DNA from: Phenylobacterium montanum | GTDB taxonomy: Bacteria > Pseudomonadota > Alphaproteobacteria > Caulobacterales > Caulobacteraceae | Reading direction: 5' to 3' | Assembly: GCF_018135625.1 (NCBI RefSeq) | Contig: NZ_CP073078.1 | Coordinates: forward strand, 3,752,501 to 3,816,500 | Length of the DNA stretch: 64,000 bases | In this document: in pieces, positions 16,096 through 26,426 of the stretch | How the letters are laid out: each line of letters opens with the position of its first letter | Position numbering within the stretch: the stretch's first letter is position 1 | Made by a program: the position numbers and the translations under genes | The notes under the pieces: generated by a model | The model's database searches: none | What the model saw: the letters and a program-made list of their open reading frames with translations, nothing else | What the model was told of the DNA's origin: nothing

Positions 16096-17913
16096 ATGCG
16101 CCCCGATGACGACTCCCCGGTCCTGTGGGACGAGAACGGCCTGCCCCGCTCGCGGCTGTTCGACGACGTCTATTTCTCAGCCCATGACGGCTTGGCCGAG
16201 ACCCGCGCCGTGTTCCTGGCCGGCTGTGCATTGCCCGAGGCCTGGGCCGGGCGGCGGCGTTTCACAGCTGGCGAGCTAGGCTTCGGCTCGGGGCTGAACA
16301 TCCTGGCCCTGCTGGATCTCTGGGCCAGGACCCGCGAGCCGGGCGCCCAGCTCAGCATCTTCTCCGTCGAGGCCTTTCCCATGCCGGCCGAGGACGCCGC
16401 CCGGGTCCTGGCCCACTGGCCTGAACTGGCGTCCCTGGCCGAACGTCTCGTCGCCCGCTGGCCCAGGCGCGCCAGGGGCTTCCACCGCATCGCTTTCGAC
16501 GAGATCGGCGCGCGCCTGGACTTGGCGGTGATGGACGCCGCCGAGGCCCTGGCCGCCTGGGACGGGCGCGCCGACGCCTGGTTCCTCGACGGCTTTTCGC
16601 CGGCGGCCAATCCCGGCATGTGGAGCCCCGAGGTGCTGGCCGGCGTGGCCGCGCACAGCGCGCCAGGCGCCAGGGCGGCGACCTTCACCGTCGCCGGCGC
16701 CGTGCGCCGCGGCCTGGCCGAGCAGGGCTTCGCCGTCGAAAAGCGTCAGGGCTTCGGCCGCAAGCGCGAGCGGCTGGAGGCCGTCCTGCCAGGCGCGCCG
16801 ACGCCCGAGTCCGCCTCGCCCCGCGTCGCCATCGTCGGGGCGGGCATAGCCGGCGCCGCCCTGGCCCGCGCCTTCGCCGCCCAGGGCGCGCAGGTCACGG
16901 TGATCGAGGCCGAACGCCCGGGCGCCGGCGGGTCCGGCAATTCTGCCGCGCTGGTGATGCCGCGGCTGGACGCCGGCGGGGCCGCGGTGGCACAACTCTA
17001 CGCCCAGGCCTTCGCCAGGGCCTGCGATGTCTATGACGAGACGCTTGGCGCGGTCATCGCCCGCGGCGCCTTGCAGTTGGAGACAGGGCCGAAAGACCCT
17101 TCGCGCTTCGACCGCATCGCCGCTTCGGACCTGTTTGAAGCCGGCCGCCTGGCGCGGCTCGCCGTGGCCGAGACGGCTGGCGCGCTGGGCGAAGACGCCG
17201 AGGTCGGCGGCCTTTTCCTCGCCGACGGCCGGGTGGTCGCGCCGGCCGCCGTGCTCGACGCCTGGCTCGCCGGTGCGAAACAGGTTCGGGCCGAGGTCGC
17301 CGGGCTGGAACGCGGCGGCGACGGCTGGCGGCTGATCGGCCCGGATGGCGAGCTGATCGCGTCTGCGGATCGGGTCTGCCTGGCCAATGGCCTGGCCGCC
17401 CAGGCCTTCGCGCCGAACCTGCCGCTCTCGCCCGTGCGGGGCCAGATCAGCCTAGTCCGCACCGCCGAGCCCCCGCCCGCGGTGATGGGCGCCGGCTATC
17501 TGATCCCGACCCGTGACGGCCTCGTCTTCGGCGCCACCCACGACCGTGACGACACCGACACGGCCGTCCGGCCCGACGACCATGCCCGCAACCTCGCCCT
17601 TCTGGCCCAGGTGCGGCCAAGCCTCGCCGCCGAGCTGACCGACCGCCCCTGGGAGGGCCGCGCCAGCCTCAGGGCCGCCTGCCCCGACTTCCTGCCCCTG
17701 GCCGGCGCAGTTTCGGGCCAGGCGGGGCTGTTCGTCCTCTCCGGCCTCGGCTCGCGCGGGTTCTGCGCGGCGCCCTTGCTGGCCGAGCATGTGGCGGCCC
17801 AGGCCCTGGGCGCGCCCTCGCCTTTGCCCGCCCCGCTGGCGGCGATCGTCGATCCGGCTCGATTTGCAAAAAGATCGGCGCGCCGACGATCCGAACCGGT
17901 CGGAGAGGCGTAA
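16096..17913 (+). CDS. mnmC: Bifunctional tRNA 5-methylaminomethyl-2-thiouridine biosynthesis protein MnmC
   Basis: A 605-residue cytosolic enzyme for the last steps of mnm5(s2)U34 in tRNA wobble positions. The N-terminal methyltransferase (MnmC2/MnmD, about 1-235) has the SAM loop ELGFGSGLNIL at 60-70 and the DAWFLDGFSPAANPGMW motif at 160-176. The C-terminal FAD oxidoreductase (MnmC1) begins near 243 with the dinucleotide motif VAIVGAGIAGAALA. ATG 16096 lacks a Shine-Dalgarno; an upstream in-frame TTG at 16078 is possible. In alphaproteobacteria the oxidase half can have changed roles, so substrate (cmnm5 or nm5) is inferred. Confidence 0.88.
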   Translation: MRPDDDSPVLWDENGLPRSRLFDDVYFSAHDGLAETRAVFLAGCALPEAWAGRRRFTAGELGFGSGLNILALLDLWARTREPGAQLSIFSVEAFPMPAEDAARVLAHWPELASLAERLVARWPRRARGFHRIAFDEIGARLDLAVMDAAEALAAWDGRADAWFLDGFSPAANPGMWSPEVLAGVAAHSAPGARAATFTVAGAVRRGLAEQGFAVEKRQGFGRKRERLEAVLPGAPTPESASPRVAIVGAGIAGAALARAFAAQGAQVTVIEAERPGAGGSGNSAALVMPRLDAGGAAVAQLYAQAFARACDVYDETLGAVIARGALQLETGPKDPSRFDRIAASDLFEAGRLARLAVAETAGALGEDAEVGGLFLADGRVVAPAAVLDAWLAGAKQVRAEVAGLERGGDGWRLIGPDGELIASADRVCLANGLAAQAFAPNLPLSPVRGQISLVRTAEPPPAVMGAGYLIPTRDGLVFGATHDRDDTDTAVRPDDHARNLALLAQVRPSLAAELTDRPWEGRASLRAACPDFLPLAGAVSGQAGLFVLSGLGSRGFCAAPLLAEHVAAQALGAPSPLPAPLAAIVDPARFAKRSARRRSEPVGEA

Positions 17914-17961
17914 GATAGAGTTTGCGCCGACGCCAGAAGCGACCGTCCCGGGAGAGGCCCC

Positions 17962-18588
17962 ATGCTGACCATCCACCACCTGAACAATTCCCGCTCGCAG
18001 CGGATCCTGTGGCTGTTCGAGGAGCTGGGCCTGAAATACGACATCCAGTTCTACAAGCGGGACGCGGCGACCAACCTGGCCCCGCCGGAGCTGAAGGCCA
18101 TCCACCCGCTGGGCAAGTCGCCGGTGATCACCGACGGCGAGATCAAGATCGCCGAGTCCGGGGCCATCGTCGAATATGTGCTGGACAAGTACGGCCAGGG
18201 CCGACTGCAGCCGCCGAAGGACAGCGCGGCGCACTGGGCCCATGTGGAATGGCTGCACTATGCCGAGGGCTCGGCCATGCTGCCCCTGATGCTGAACCTC
18301 TACACCATGCGCCTGGGCGAGGCCGCTGCGCCCTTGAAGCCGCGCATCGACAGCGAGATCGACAACCACCTGGCCTATGTCGACGCCGCCTTGCAGGGCC
18401 GCTCGTACCTGCTGGGCGAGGACCTGACCGGGGCCGACATCCAGATGAGTTTCGTGGGCGAAGTGGGCAAGAACTTCGGCCGGCTGGGCCCGTTCAAGAA
18501 CCTCGCCGCCTATGTCGAACGCCTGCACACCCGCCCGGCCTACAAGGCCGCGCTGGAAAAGGGCGGGGCGTACGGGATTGGGCAGTAG
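17962..18588 (+). CDS. Glutathione S-transferase
   Basis: A 208-residue cytosolic GST. The N-terminal thioredoxin-like domain has SRSQRILWLFEELGLKY with a candidate catalytic Ser near residue 10, cis-Pro in GKSPVI, and the glutathione gamma-glutamyl contact ESGAIVEYV. The all-helical C-terminal domain includes the GADIQMSF N-capping motif. It is closest in look to the Ure2/GTT1-type bacterial GSTs. GGGAGAG precedes the ATG. A 49-bp palindromic repeat begins right at its stop codon. The substrate is unknown. Confidence 0.87.
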   Translation: MLTIHHLNNSRSQRILWLFEELGLKYDIQFYKRDAATNLAPPELKAIHPLGKSPVITDGEIKIAESGAIVEYVLDKYGQGRLQPPKDSAAHWAHVEWLHYAEGSAMLPLMLNLYTMRLGEAAAPLKPRIDSEIDNHLAYVDAALQGRSYLLGEDLTGADIQMSFVGEVGKNFGRLGPFKNLAAYVERLHTRPAYKAALEKGGAYGIGQ

Positions 18589-18636
18589 AGCGGGTTGAGG
18601 AAAAGTGCGAAGCGGTTTTCCGCCCGCAACCCGCTC
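18588..18636. repeat. Dispersed 49-bp palindromic repeat, copy 1
   Basis: Outer arms GAGCGGGTT / AACCCGCTC are perfectly complementary; inner arms GGAAAA / TTTTCC enclose the loop GTGCGAAGCGG. The element begins at the last base of the GST stop codon. A second copy in opposite orientation, 46 of 49 bases the same, lies at 55083-55131, two bases after the vapC stop. This is a REP-like intergenic element; a role in mRNA 3' ends is possible. Confidence 0.85.
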
Positions 18637-18724
18637 CAACGTCTAGATTCCCCCGCGTCCATCGGCGGCGCCCCAGCCCCTTGAAAGACAGGGGCGCCGA
18701 AGCCCTCGATGCGGCAGCATACCG

Positions 18725-21012
<2,288 letters not shown>

Positions 21013-21078
21013 GAGCGGCGGCCGTTGGTTCGATCTCGACCCTAAGAATCCCACGGGCCGGAGCTTTATGATCTGGGT

Positions 21079-21094
21079 CCCGGCATTCGCCGGG
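21079..21094. repeat. Short GC palindrome of the CCCGGC-NNNN-GCCGGG type
   Basis: CCCGGC-attc-GCCGGG is embedded in TGGGTCCCGGCATTCGCC and followed by GGGATGAG. This core, as remembered, is a widespread intergenic palindrome in alphaproteobacterial genomes. It lies between convergent pseC and a GST gene. Only one copy was seen in this window. Confidence 0.5.
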
Positions 21095-21132
21095 ATGAGC
21101 GGAATTTTGAGTCCGCGGGAACTCAGTCGCCT

Positions 21133-21786
21133 CTAAGCCGGCTCATTCTCCCGGAACGTGGCCAACTGAGCCTCCAGCGAGCGCTGGAACGCCGGCCGGC
21201 CGGTGCAGCGCGCACGATAGTCCTCCAGCACCGGGAACCGCGCCGCCAGCCCATGCGCCTCCATTTCCCGCAAGACCGTGCTCATGACGATGTCGGCGAC
21301 GGTGAAGCGGCCTTCCAGATAGCCCTTACCCTCCAGCCAGGCGGAGAGCCCGCCCAGGCGCGACTCCAGCAGCCCCTCCGTCCGCGCGCGGTAGTCCTCC
21401 GGCCAGGCGGTGCCCGGCGCGTTGTCCATCTCGATGAACCTCTGGGTGAAGGGCTCGATCGAGTTCAGCGCCGCGATCACCCAGGTGGTGGTCCGCGCCC
21501 TTCCGGCGGCGTCTGTGGGCGCCAGCGCGTCCGAGCGCTCCGCCAGATGCAGCAGGATGGCGCCGGATTCGAACATCTCGACATGGCTGTCGCGATAGGC
21601 CGGGACCTGGCCGAACGGCTGCCAGCCGCGATAGTCTGCTGACTTGGCGCGTTCGAAGTCGATCAGCTCGATCTCGTAGGGCCAGCCTGCCTCCTCCAGC
21701 GCCCAGCGGATGCGCAGGTCGCGCACGAAGCCTTGGGCGAAGGGCGGAACCCAACGAAAAGCGGCCACCTGAATCGTCATGAGCAT
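21133..21786 (-). CDS. Glutathione S-transferase family protein
   Basis: A 217-residue cytosolic GST. The N-terminal domain includes RDLRIRWALEEAGWPYEIELIDFE, the cis-Pro segment GQVPAY and the ESGAILLHLAE glutathione contact; the helical C-terminal domain carries FTVADIVMSTVLREME. An 18-bp perfect palindrome (21805-21822) lies just upstream of its start beside a TAATAT -10-like hexamer, and a MarR-GNAT regulator gene lies 75 bp upstream on the same strand. Repression by that regulator and induction by a toxic or redox-active compound is a fair inference. Confidence 0.86.
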   Translation of the reverse strand: MLMTIQVAAFRWVPPFAQGFVRDLRIRWALEEAGWPYEIELIDFERAKSADYRGWQPFGQVPAYRDSHVEMFESGAILLHLAERSDALAPTDAAGRARTTTWVIAALNSIEPFTQRFIEMDNAPGTAWPEDYRARTEGLLESRLGGLSAWLEGKGYLEGRFTVADIVMSTVLREMEAHGLAARFPVLEDYRARCTGRPAFQRSLEAQLATFRENEPA

Positions 21787-21804
21787 CTCCCTGGAACACG
21801 ATAT

Positions 21805-21822
21805 TATGTTGATATCAACATA
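21805..21822 (-). promoter_or_regulatory. 18-bp perfect palindromic operator (MarR-like) before the GST gene
   Basis: TATGTTGATATCAACATA is perfectly self-complementary. It lies 19-36 bases upstream of the GST start and touches a TAATAT hexamer (21801-21806, read on the minus strand) that could be the -10. A factor bound here would block the promoter. The TTGATATCAA core is MarR-like. Confidence 0.7.
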
Positions 21823-21861
21823 TATCGTCCCGCGCCACCCCGAATGTGGTCGTCCAGAGGT

Positions 21862-22779
21862 TCAGCCGCCCGTCAGGTCCAACCGCCAGGTCTCGCTCTG
21901 CACCGGCGCCCCGAACTCCTCATGCACATGGGTCTCGACGATGCGGAAGCCGTGGGCCGCGTAGATGCGTCGGGCGCTTTCCAGGATGGTGTGGGTCCAG
22001 AGGGTCATTTCGCGATAGCCGACCTGGCGCGCGAAATCGATGCAGGTCGCAACCAGGGCCTCGCCGATGCCGAGGCCGCGGGCGAAGGGCTCGACATAGA
22101 GCAGGCGCAGGCGACAGAGGCCCTCGCCCTCATCGGTGACGAAGATCGACCCGGCCATCACGCCGTCCACCTCGGCCACCCAGCACTGCTCGCGGCCGGG
22201 CTTGAAGTCGCGAAGGAAATTGGTGGTGACCTCGCCCTCGATCACCTCGATCTGCGGCCCCCAGCCATAGACCTCGCGGTAGAGGATCGACTGCCGGGCG
22301 GCGATCAGGCCCATGTCGCCGGCGCGGAAGGTGCGCAGGGAGAATTGTCGCTGGGCCTTATCGTCGAGCAGGGCCTTGGCGCAGGCCAAGGCGGCGACCA
22401 GTTCGCCCTGCTGGGCCGGACCCAGACGGTCGAGCGTAGCGGCGACCTCGGCGCACTGGCGGGCGTCCATGTCGTCGAACACGGTGCGCCCGGCCGCTGT
22501 CAGGGCGATCGGGCGCTGGCGCGCGTCGCCCTCTCCGCGTCCGCGCGTGATCCAGCCGCGATCCTCGAAGCGCTTCAAGACCCGGCTGACATAGGCCGGA
22601 TCCATGTCGAGGCCGCCCTGCAGGTCCAAGGCCAGAAGCCCGTCGGCATGGGCGATCTCATAGAGCAGCCGCGCTTCGCTGAGGCTCAGGTCCGTGCCCA
22701 GGAACCGCGGGTCCAGGGCGCCGACATATTTTGTGAAGAAGCGATTGAAGCTACGGATGCTGTCGACGGCGGTGCTCAT
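21862..22779 (-). CDS. MarR-family regulator fused to a GNAT acetyltransferase
   Basis: A 305-residue two-domain protein. Residues about 1-140 form a MarR winged helix (SLSEARLLYEIAHADG, then recognition region GGLDMDPAYVSRVLKRFEDRGWI and wing RGEGDARQRPIALT). Residues about 150-300 form a GNAT acetyltransferase with the acetyl-CoA loop VEPFARGLGIGEAL and the C-terminal AHGFRIVET segment. Such fusions are known across proteobacteria but the acetylated substrate is usually unknown. An inverted repeat 18-40 bases upstream suggests autoregulation, and a palindrome lies before the downstream GST gene. Confidence 0.88.
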   Translation of the reverse strand: MSTAVDSIRSFNRFFTKYVGALDPRFLGTDLSLSEARLLYEIAHADGLLALDLQGGLDMDPAYVSRVLKRFEDRGWITRGRGEGDARQRPIALTAAGRTVFDDMDARQCAEVAATLDRLGPAQQGELVAALACAKALLDDKAQRQFSLRTFRAGDMGLIAARQSILYREVYGWGPQIEVIEGEVTTNFLRDFKPGREQCWVAEVDGVMAGSIFVTDEGEGLCRLRLLYVEPFARGLGIGEALVATCIDFARQVGYREMTLWTHTILESARRIYAAHGFRIVETHVHEEFGAPVQSETWRLDLTGG

Positions 22780-22796
22780 GACCGGAGCCTTGCGCC

Positions 22797-22819
22797 GATA
22801 GTTGATAGAGTCAAGTATC
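22797..22819 (-). promoter_or_regulatory. Inverted repeat upstream of the MarR-GNAT gene
   Basis: GATAGTTGA (22797-22805) and TCAAGTATC (22811-22819) are inverted with one mismatch around TAGAG. The TTGA/TCAA half-sites match those of the palindrome at 21805-21822, though the spacing differs. It is placed to autoregulate the MarR-GNAT gene. Confidence 0.55.
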
Positions 22820-22831
22820 TATGCGCGGCGC

Positions 22832-23641
22832 TCACATCGGCGTGTAGATGATCAGCTTCAGCGCCGGATCGTCGTTGGACTGGAAGGTGGCGTATTCCAG
22901 CTGCATCGGACCCTTGACCGGGTGCTCGAGCTGCTTGCGGCCGGCGGCCGGGGCGCGGACGTCGTGGGCGTCCCACCAGACGTCGAACTCTTGGCTGTCG
23001 CGGCGCAGACGCCCGACCAGGGCGATGAAGGCCGGATCGCCGGCCCAGAGATCGTAGGTGGCGCGGAACTGGGCGACCATGCGCCGGGCCTCACCCTCCC
23101 AGGAGGCGCCGAAGAAGCGGCGGGTCGCAGGGTTGACCAGCATATTGACCAGGGTGTTGCGGTCGGCCTCGGCCAGGCGGCCGAAGGCGAAGATCTCTTC
23201 CGCCGCAGCGTTCCAGGCCAGCACGTCCCAGCGGCGGCCGGTGACATAGGCGGGCTGGTTCAAGCCCTCGACCATGCGCCGGATCGGCTCGGGCACGGCC
23301 TCTCGGACGAAGGCGCGGGGGTCATCGCCCAAGGCGAGGGCCTTGAAGTGGGCGTGCTCGACTGGGCTTAAGCGCAGGGCGCGGGCCAGGGCGTCGAGGG
23401 TGGTCACCGACGGCTTGACGCAGCGGCCCTGCTCCAGTCGCACGTACCAATCGACGCCGATGCCGGCCAGTTCGGCCACTTCCTCGCGGCGCAGCCCGGG
23501 CGTGCGCCGGCGCCGGCCGGGCGGCAGGCCCGCCGCCTCGGGCGTCAGCCGCTCGCGCCGGGCTCTCAGGAAATCGCCGAGCTGGCTGTGGCGCAGGTCG
23601 GCGGTGGGCGGGCCGGGGGCCTCAAGGTCGTATCCCATCAT
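22832..23641 (-). CDS. Helix-turn-helix regulator with MmyB-like ligand domain
   Basis: A 269-residue transcription factor. An XRE-type helix-turn-helix lies at about residues 20-95 (LGDFLRARRERL, GLRREEVAELAGIGVDWYVRLEQG, VTTLDALARALRL). The C-terminal domain (about 105-269) has the MmyB-like pattern YVTGRRWDVLAWNAAAEEIF and GDPAFIALVGRLRRDSQEFDVWW, thought to bind a small hydrophobic ligand. It is divergent from an MDR oxidoreductase gene 72 bp away; regulators of this type usually control the neighbouring dehydrogenase. Two starts, ATG 23641 and 23638, are adjacent. Confidence 0.87.
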   Translation of the reverse strand: MMGYDLEAPGPPTADLRHSQLGDFLRARRERLTPEAAGLPPGRRRRTPGLRREEVAELAGIGVDWYVRLEQGRCVKPSVTTLDALARALRLSPVEHAHFKALALGDDPRAFVREAVPEPIRRMVEGLNQPAYVTGRRWDVLAWNAAAEEIFAFGRLAEADRNTLVNMLVNPATRRFFGASWEGEARRMVAQFRATYDLWAGDPAFIALVGRLRRDSQEFDVWWDAHDVRAPAAGRKQLEHPVKGPMQLEYATFQSNDDPALKLIIYTPM

Positions 23642-23653
23642 CCCAGGATAATA

Positions 23654-23667
23654 CCAGGTCTTCCTGG
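23654..23667. promoter_or_regulatory. CCAGG-TCTT-CCTGG inverted repeat between regulator and oxidoreductase
   Basis: A perfect 5-bp inverted repeat with a 4-nt spacer in the 72-bp divergent gap; a further CCAGG occurs at 23643-23647. It is a candidate operator for the MmyB-like regulator acting on one or both promoters. Confidence 0.4.
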
Positions 23668-23713
23668 CTTGGGCAGGGTGCGCGAGACTGGCGCATCCAA
23701 GGAGATCCTCCCC

Positions 23714-24799
23714 ATGAAAGCCGCCATTCTCGAAGCCTTCGGCTCGCCCCTGGCCCTCCAGACCATCCCCGACCCCGTTCTGGGCACAGGCGAGGTGGTG
23801 GTCGACGTGATCGCCACCCGGGTGCTCTCCTACATGGGTGAGATCCTGTCCGGCGCCCGAGGTTACACCCTGCCGCTGCCGGCGGCGCCGGGTGTGGGCG
23901 CGATCGGAAGGGTCCGCGCTCTTGGACCCGACGCGACACGGCTAAAGGTCGGCGACTGGGTCTGCTGCGACGCCACCATCCGCTCGCGCGACGATGCGGT
24001 GACCCCCGACATCGCGCTGCAAGGCCTGACCACCCGCAGCGAGGGCGGCCTGAAGCTGCAGCGCCACTTTCGCCACGGCTCCTTCGCCGAGCAGATGCTG
24101 GTTCCCACCGAGAACGCGATCCCGATCGGGATGATCGAGGCAGAGGAGGCGGGCCGCTGGTGCGGCCTGGGCATGTGCCTGGTGCCGTATGCCGGGCTGC
24201 TGGCGGCCGACCTCCGCGCCGGCGAGACGGTGGTGGTCAATGGCGCCACCGGCGGCTTCGGCAGCGCCGGCGTGGCGGTCGCCCTGGCTCTGGGCGCCGG
24301 CCGTGTGGTCGCCACCGGGCGCAATGAGGCGGCGTTGGCCGACCTTCAGCGTCGGTTCGACGGCAGGCTGAGGACCGCGCGCATGACCGGCGACGAAGAG
24401 GCCGACCGGCAGCGCATCCTGGAAACCACGACCGCCCCGATCGACTGCGTGCTCGACCTCTTGCCGCCGCAGGCCAGCGTGGCCCAGGTCCGGACGGCCG
24501 CGCTGGCGGTGCGGCCTGGCGGGACTGTCGTCCTGATGGGTGGGGTCGGCATGGGCGGCGGCGAGCCCCTGGCCTTGCCCTATCCCTGGCTGATGACCAA
24601 CAACATCACCATCCGCGGCCAGTGGATGTATCCCCGGGATGCGATCCCGCGCATGGTCGGCTTGGTCCGCTCAGGCCTCTTGGACCTCGGCCAGTTCGCG
24701 GTGACCGAGTTCGGCCTGGATCAGGTGAACGAGGCCGTAACCCACGCCGCGGCGCACGCCGGCCCGTTCCAGACCACCGTACTGCGACCGGATCGGTAG
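23714..24799 (+). CDS. Medium-chain dehydrogenase/reductase (alcohol dehydrogenase-like)
   Basis: A 361-residue MDR-superfamily NAD(P)H oxidoreductase. The GroES-like catalytic domain is followed by the Rossmann motif VVVNGATGGFGSAGVAVALALGAG near 174-197 and the RPGGTVVLMGG segment. The usual zinc ligands (GHE region, four-Cys lobe) are absent, so it is a quinone-oxidoreductase/enoyl-reductase type without zinc. ATG 23714 follows AAGGAGATCC. It is divergent from the MmyB-like regulator gene and probably under its control. Substrate is unknown. Confidence 0.83.
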   Translation: MKAAILEAFGSPLALQTIPDPVLGTGEVVVDVIATRVLSYMGEILSGARGYTLPLPAAPGVGAIGRVRALGPDATRLKVGDWVCCDATIRSRDDAVTPDIALQGLTTRSEGGLKLQRHFRHGSFAEQMLVPTENAIPIGMIEAEEAGRWCGLGMCLVPYAGLLAADLRAGETVVVNGATGGFGSAGVAVALALGAGRVVATGRNEAALADLQRRFDGRLRTARMTGDEEADRQRILETTTAPIDCVLDLLPPQASVAQVRTAALAVRPGGTVVLMGGVGMGGGEPLALPYPWLMTNNITIRGQWMYPRDAIPRMVGLVRSGLLDLGQFAVTEFGLDQVNEAVTHAAAHAGPFQTTVLRPDR

Positions 24800-24809
24800 C
24801 ACCGAAGCC

Positions 24810-26276
24810 TCAGACCGCCTCGTCCAGCATGCCGTCCAGCCCCTGTTCGCGCACCTTGCGATAGAGGGTCGATCGGCCGATGCCGAGGCGGCGGGCGACC
24901 TCGCTCATGTGGCCGGAATAGAGCTCGATGGCCAGCTGGATCAGGTCGCGCTCGATGTCCTCGAGCTTCCTCAGGTGCCCGCGTTCGTCGAGGATCTTCA
25001 CCGGGGCGTCGACCGGCATCTCGTCGATCAGCTGCTGGGCCGAGGGGATGGCGTCCATCAGCCGCGGCATGGCGGGCTGGGCCGGCTCGGGCGGCGGCGC
25101 CTGGACCCCGGAGATGGCCGGGAAGTCGTAGGGCTGCAGATAGGGGGCGTCGGCCAGGATGATGGCGCGATAGACCGCGTTCTCCAGCTGGCGGACATTG
25201 CCCGGCCAGTCGTGGGCGGCCAGGAGGGCCACGGTCTCGGCGGTGGCGCCCTGGACCCGCTTGCCCTCTTCGACGTTGAAGCGGCGCACGAAGTGCTCGA
25301 CCAGGGCCGGGATGTCCTCGCGGCGTTCGCGCAAGGCGGGGGCCTCGATGGGGAACACGTTCAGGCGATAGTACAGGTCCTCGCGGAAGCGGCCGGCGGC
25401 CACCTGCTGGGCCAGGTCGCGATTGGTGGCCGAGACGATGCGCACGTCGACGCGCACGGCCCGCTTGGCGCCCACCGGGTCGATCTCGCTCTCCTGCAGG
25501 GCGCGCAGCAGCTTGACCTGCATGTCCAGGGGCAGTTCGCCCACCTCGTCCAGGAACAGGGTGCCGCCATTGGCCTCCTGGAACTTACCCAGGTGCTTGT
25601 CGGTGGCGCCGGTGAAGCTGCCCTTTTCGTGACCGAACAGGATGGATTCGACCAGGTTCTCCGGCAGGGCGCCGCAGTTGACGGCGACGAAGGGCTTGCC
25701 GGCGCGGTCCGAGCCGCCATGCACGGCTCTGGCGATCAGCTCCTTGCCGACGCCGCTTTCGCCCAGAATGAGTATGGGGATCGAGGATTTCGCCGCCCGC
25801 TCGCCCAGGCGCTTGACCATGGTCATGGCCGGCGACGAGCCGATCATCTCGTCGAAGGTGATGCGCCCGCCGGCGCGCTTCTTCAGCCGCTCGACCTCGC
25901 CCTTGAGGTCGCCCATGTGCAGGGCGTTGCGGATGGAGACCAGGATGCGTTCCGGCGAGGCCGGCTTGACGAAGAAGTCCTGCGCCCCGGCCTGCATGGC
26001 CTGGACCACGGTGTCGATGCCACCGGTCGCGGTCAGCACCACCACCGGCTGGTTGAAGCCGCGGCTGCGCATCTCCTTCAGCGCCGCCAGGCCGCCAAGG
26101 CCCGGCATGATCAGGTCGAGCATGATCACGTCGGCCGGCGCGCCGGCCACCAGGCGGTCGATCGCCGCCTCGCCGCTCTCGGCGTGGGCGACCGCAAACC
26201 CTTCACGCTCCAGCACGGCCTGGATCAGGCGGCGTTGGGTCGGGTCGTCGTCGACGACGAGAACGGTCTTGGTCAT
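24810..26276 (-). CDS. tacA: NtrC-family sigma-54 response regulator, TacA-like
   Basis: A 488-residue (from ATG 26276; ATG 26285 adds three) sigma-54 activator. The receiver domain has the acidic pocket VVDDDP and phospho-acceptor Asp54 (IMLDLIMP). The AAA+ domain has Walker A GESGVGKE near 172, sigma-54 contact loop GSFTGA, DEVGELP and the sensor [10 protein letters not shown] Fis-type HTH ends the chain ([19 protein letters not shown]). Length, Asp54 and overall sequence fit Caulobacter TacA, which the ShkA-ShpA phosphorelay activates to switch on stalk genes. The identification as TacA rather than another NtrC relative is from memory. The sensor kinase is not nearby. Confidence 0.75.
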   Translation of the reverse strand: MTKTVLVVDDDPTQRRLIQAVLEREGFAVAHAESGEAAIDRLVAGAPADVIMLDLIMPGLGGLAALKEMRSRGFNQPVVVLTATGGIDTVVQAMQAGAQDFFVKPASPERILVSIRNALHMGDLKGEVERLKKRAGGRITFDEMIGSSPAMTMVKRLGERAAKSSIPILILGESGVGKELIARAVHGGSDRAGKPFVAVNCGALPENLVESILFGHEKGSFTGATDKHLGKFQEANGGTLFLDEVGELPLDMQVKLLRALQESEIDPVGAKRAVRVDVRIVSATNRDLAQQVAAGRFREDLYYRLNVFPIEAPALRERREDIPALVEHFVRRFNVEEGKRVQGATAETVALLAAHDWPGNVRQLENAVYRAIILADAPYLQPYDFPAISGVQAPPPEPAQPAMPRLMDAIPSAQQLIDEMPVDAPVKILDERGHLRKLEDIERDLIQLAIELYSGHMSEVARRLGIGRSTLYRKVREQGLDGMLDEAV

Positions 26277-26426
26277 TACGCGCATCCACCGATGGTCGCG
26301 CCATTCTGGGCGACTTGATTGACAGTGGTTCTACCGCCAGCAGGTAAAGGCGGGGTTGAGCGGGCGTTTTTGAATCCTTAATCGGGACGATTGCGGGCGG
26401 GGCGGCGCCTCTCTAGGTTCCGGCCC

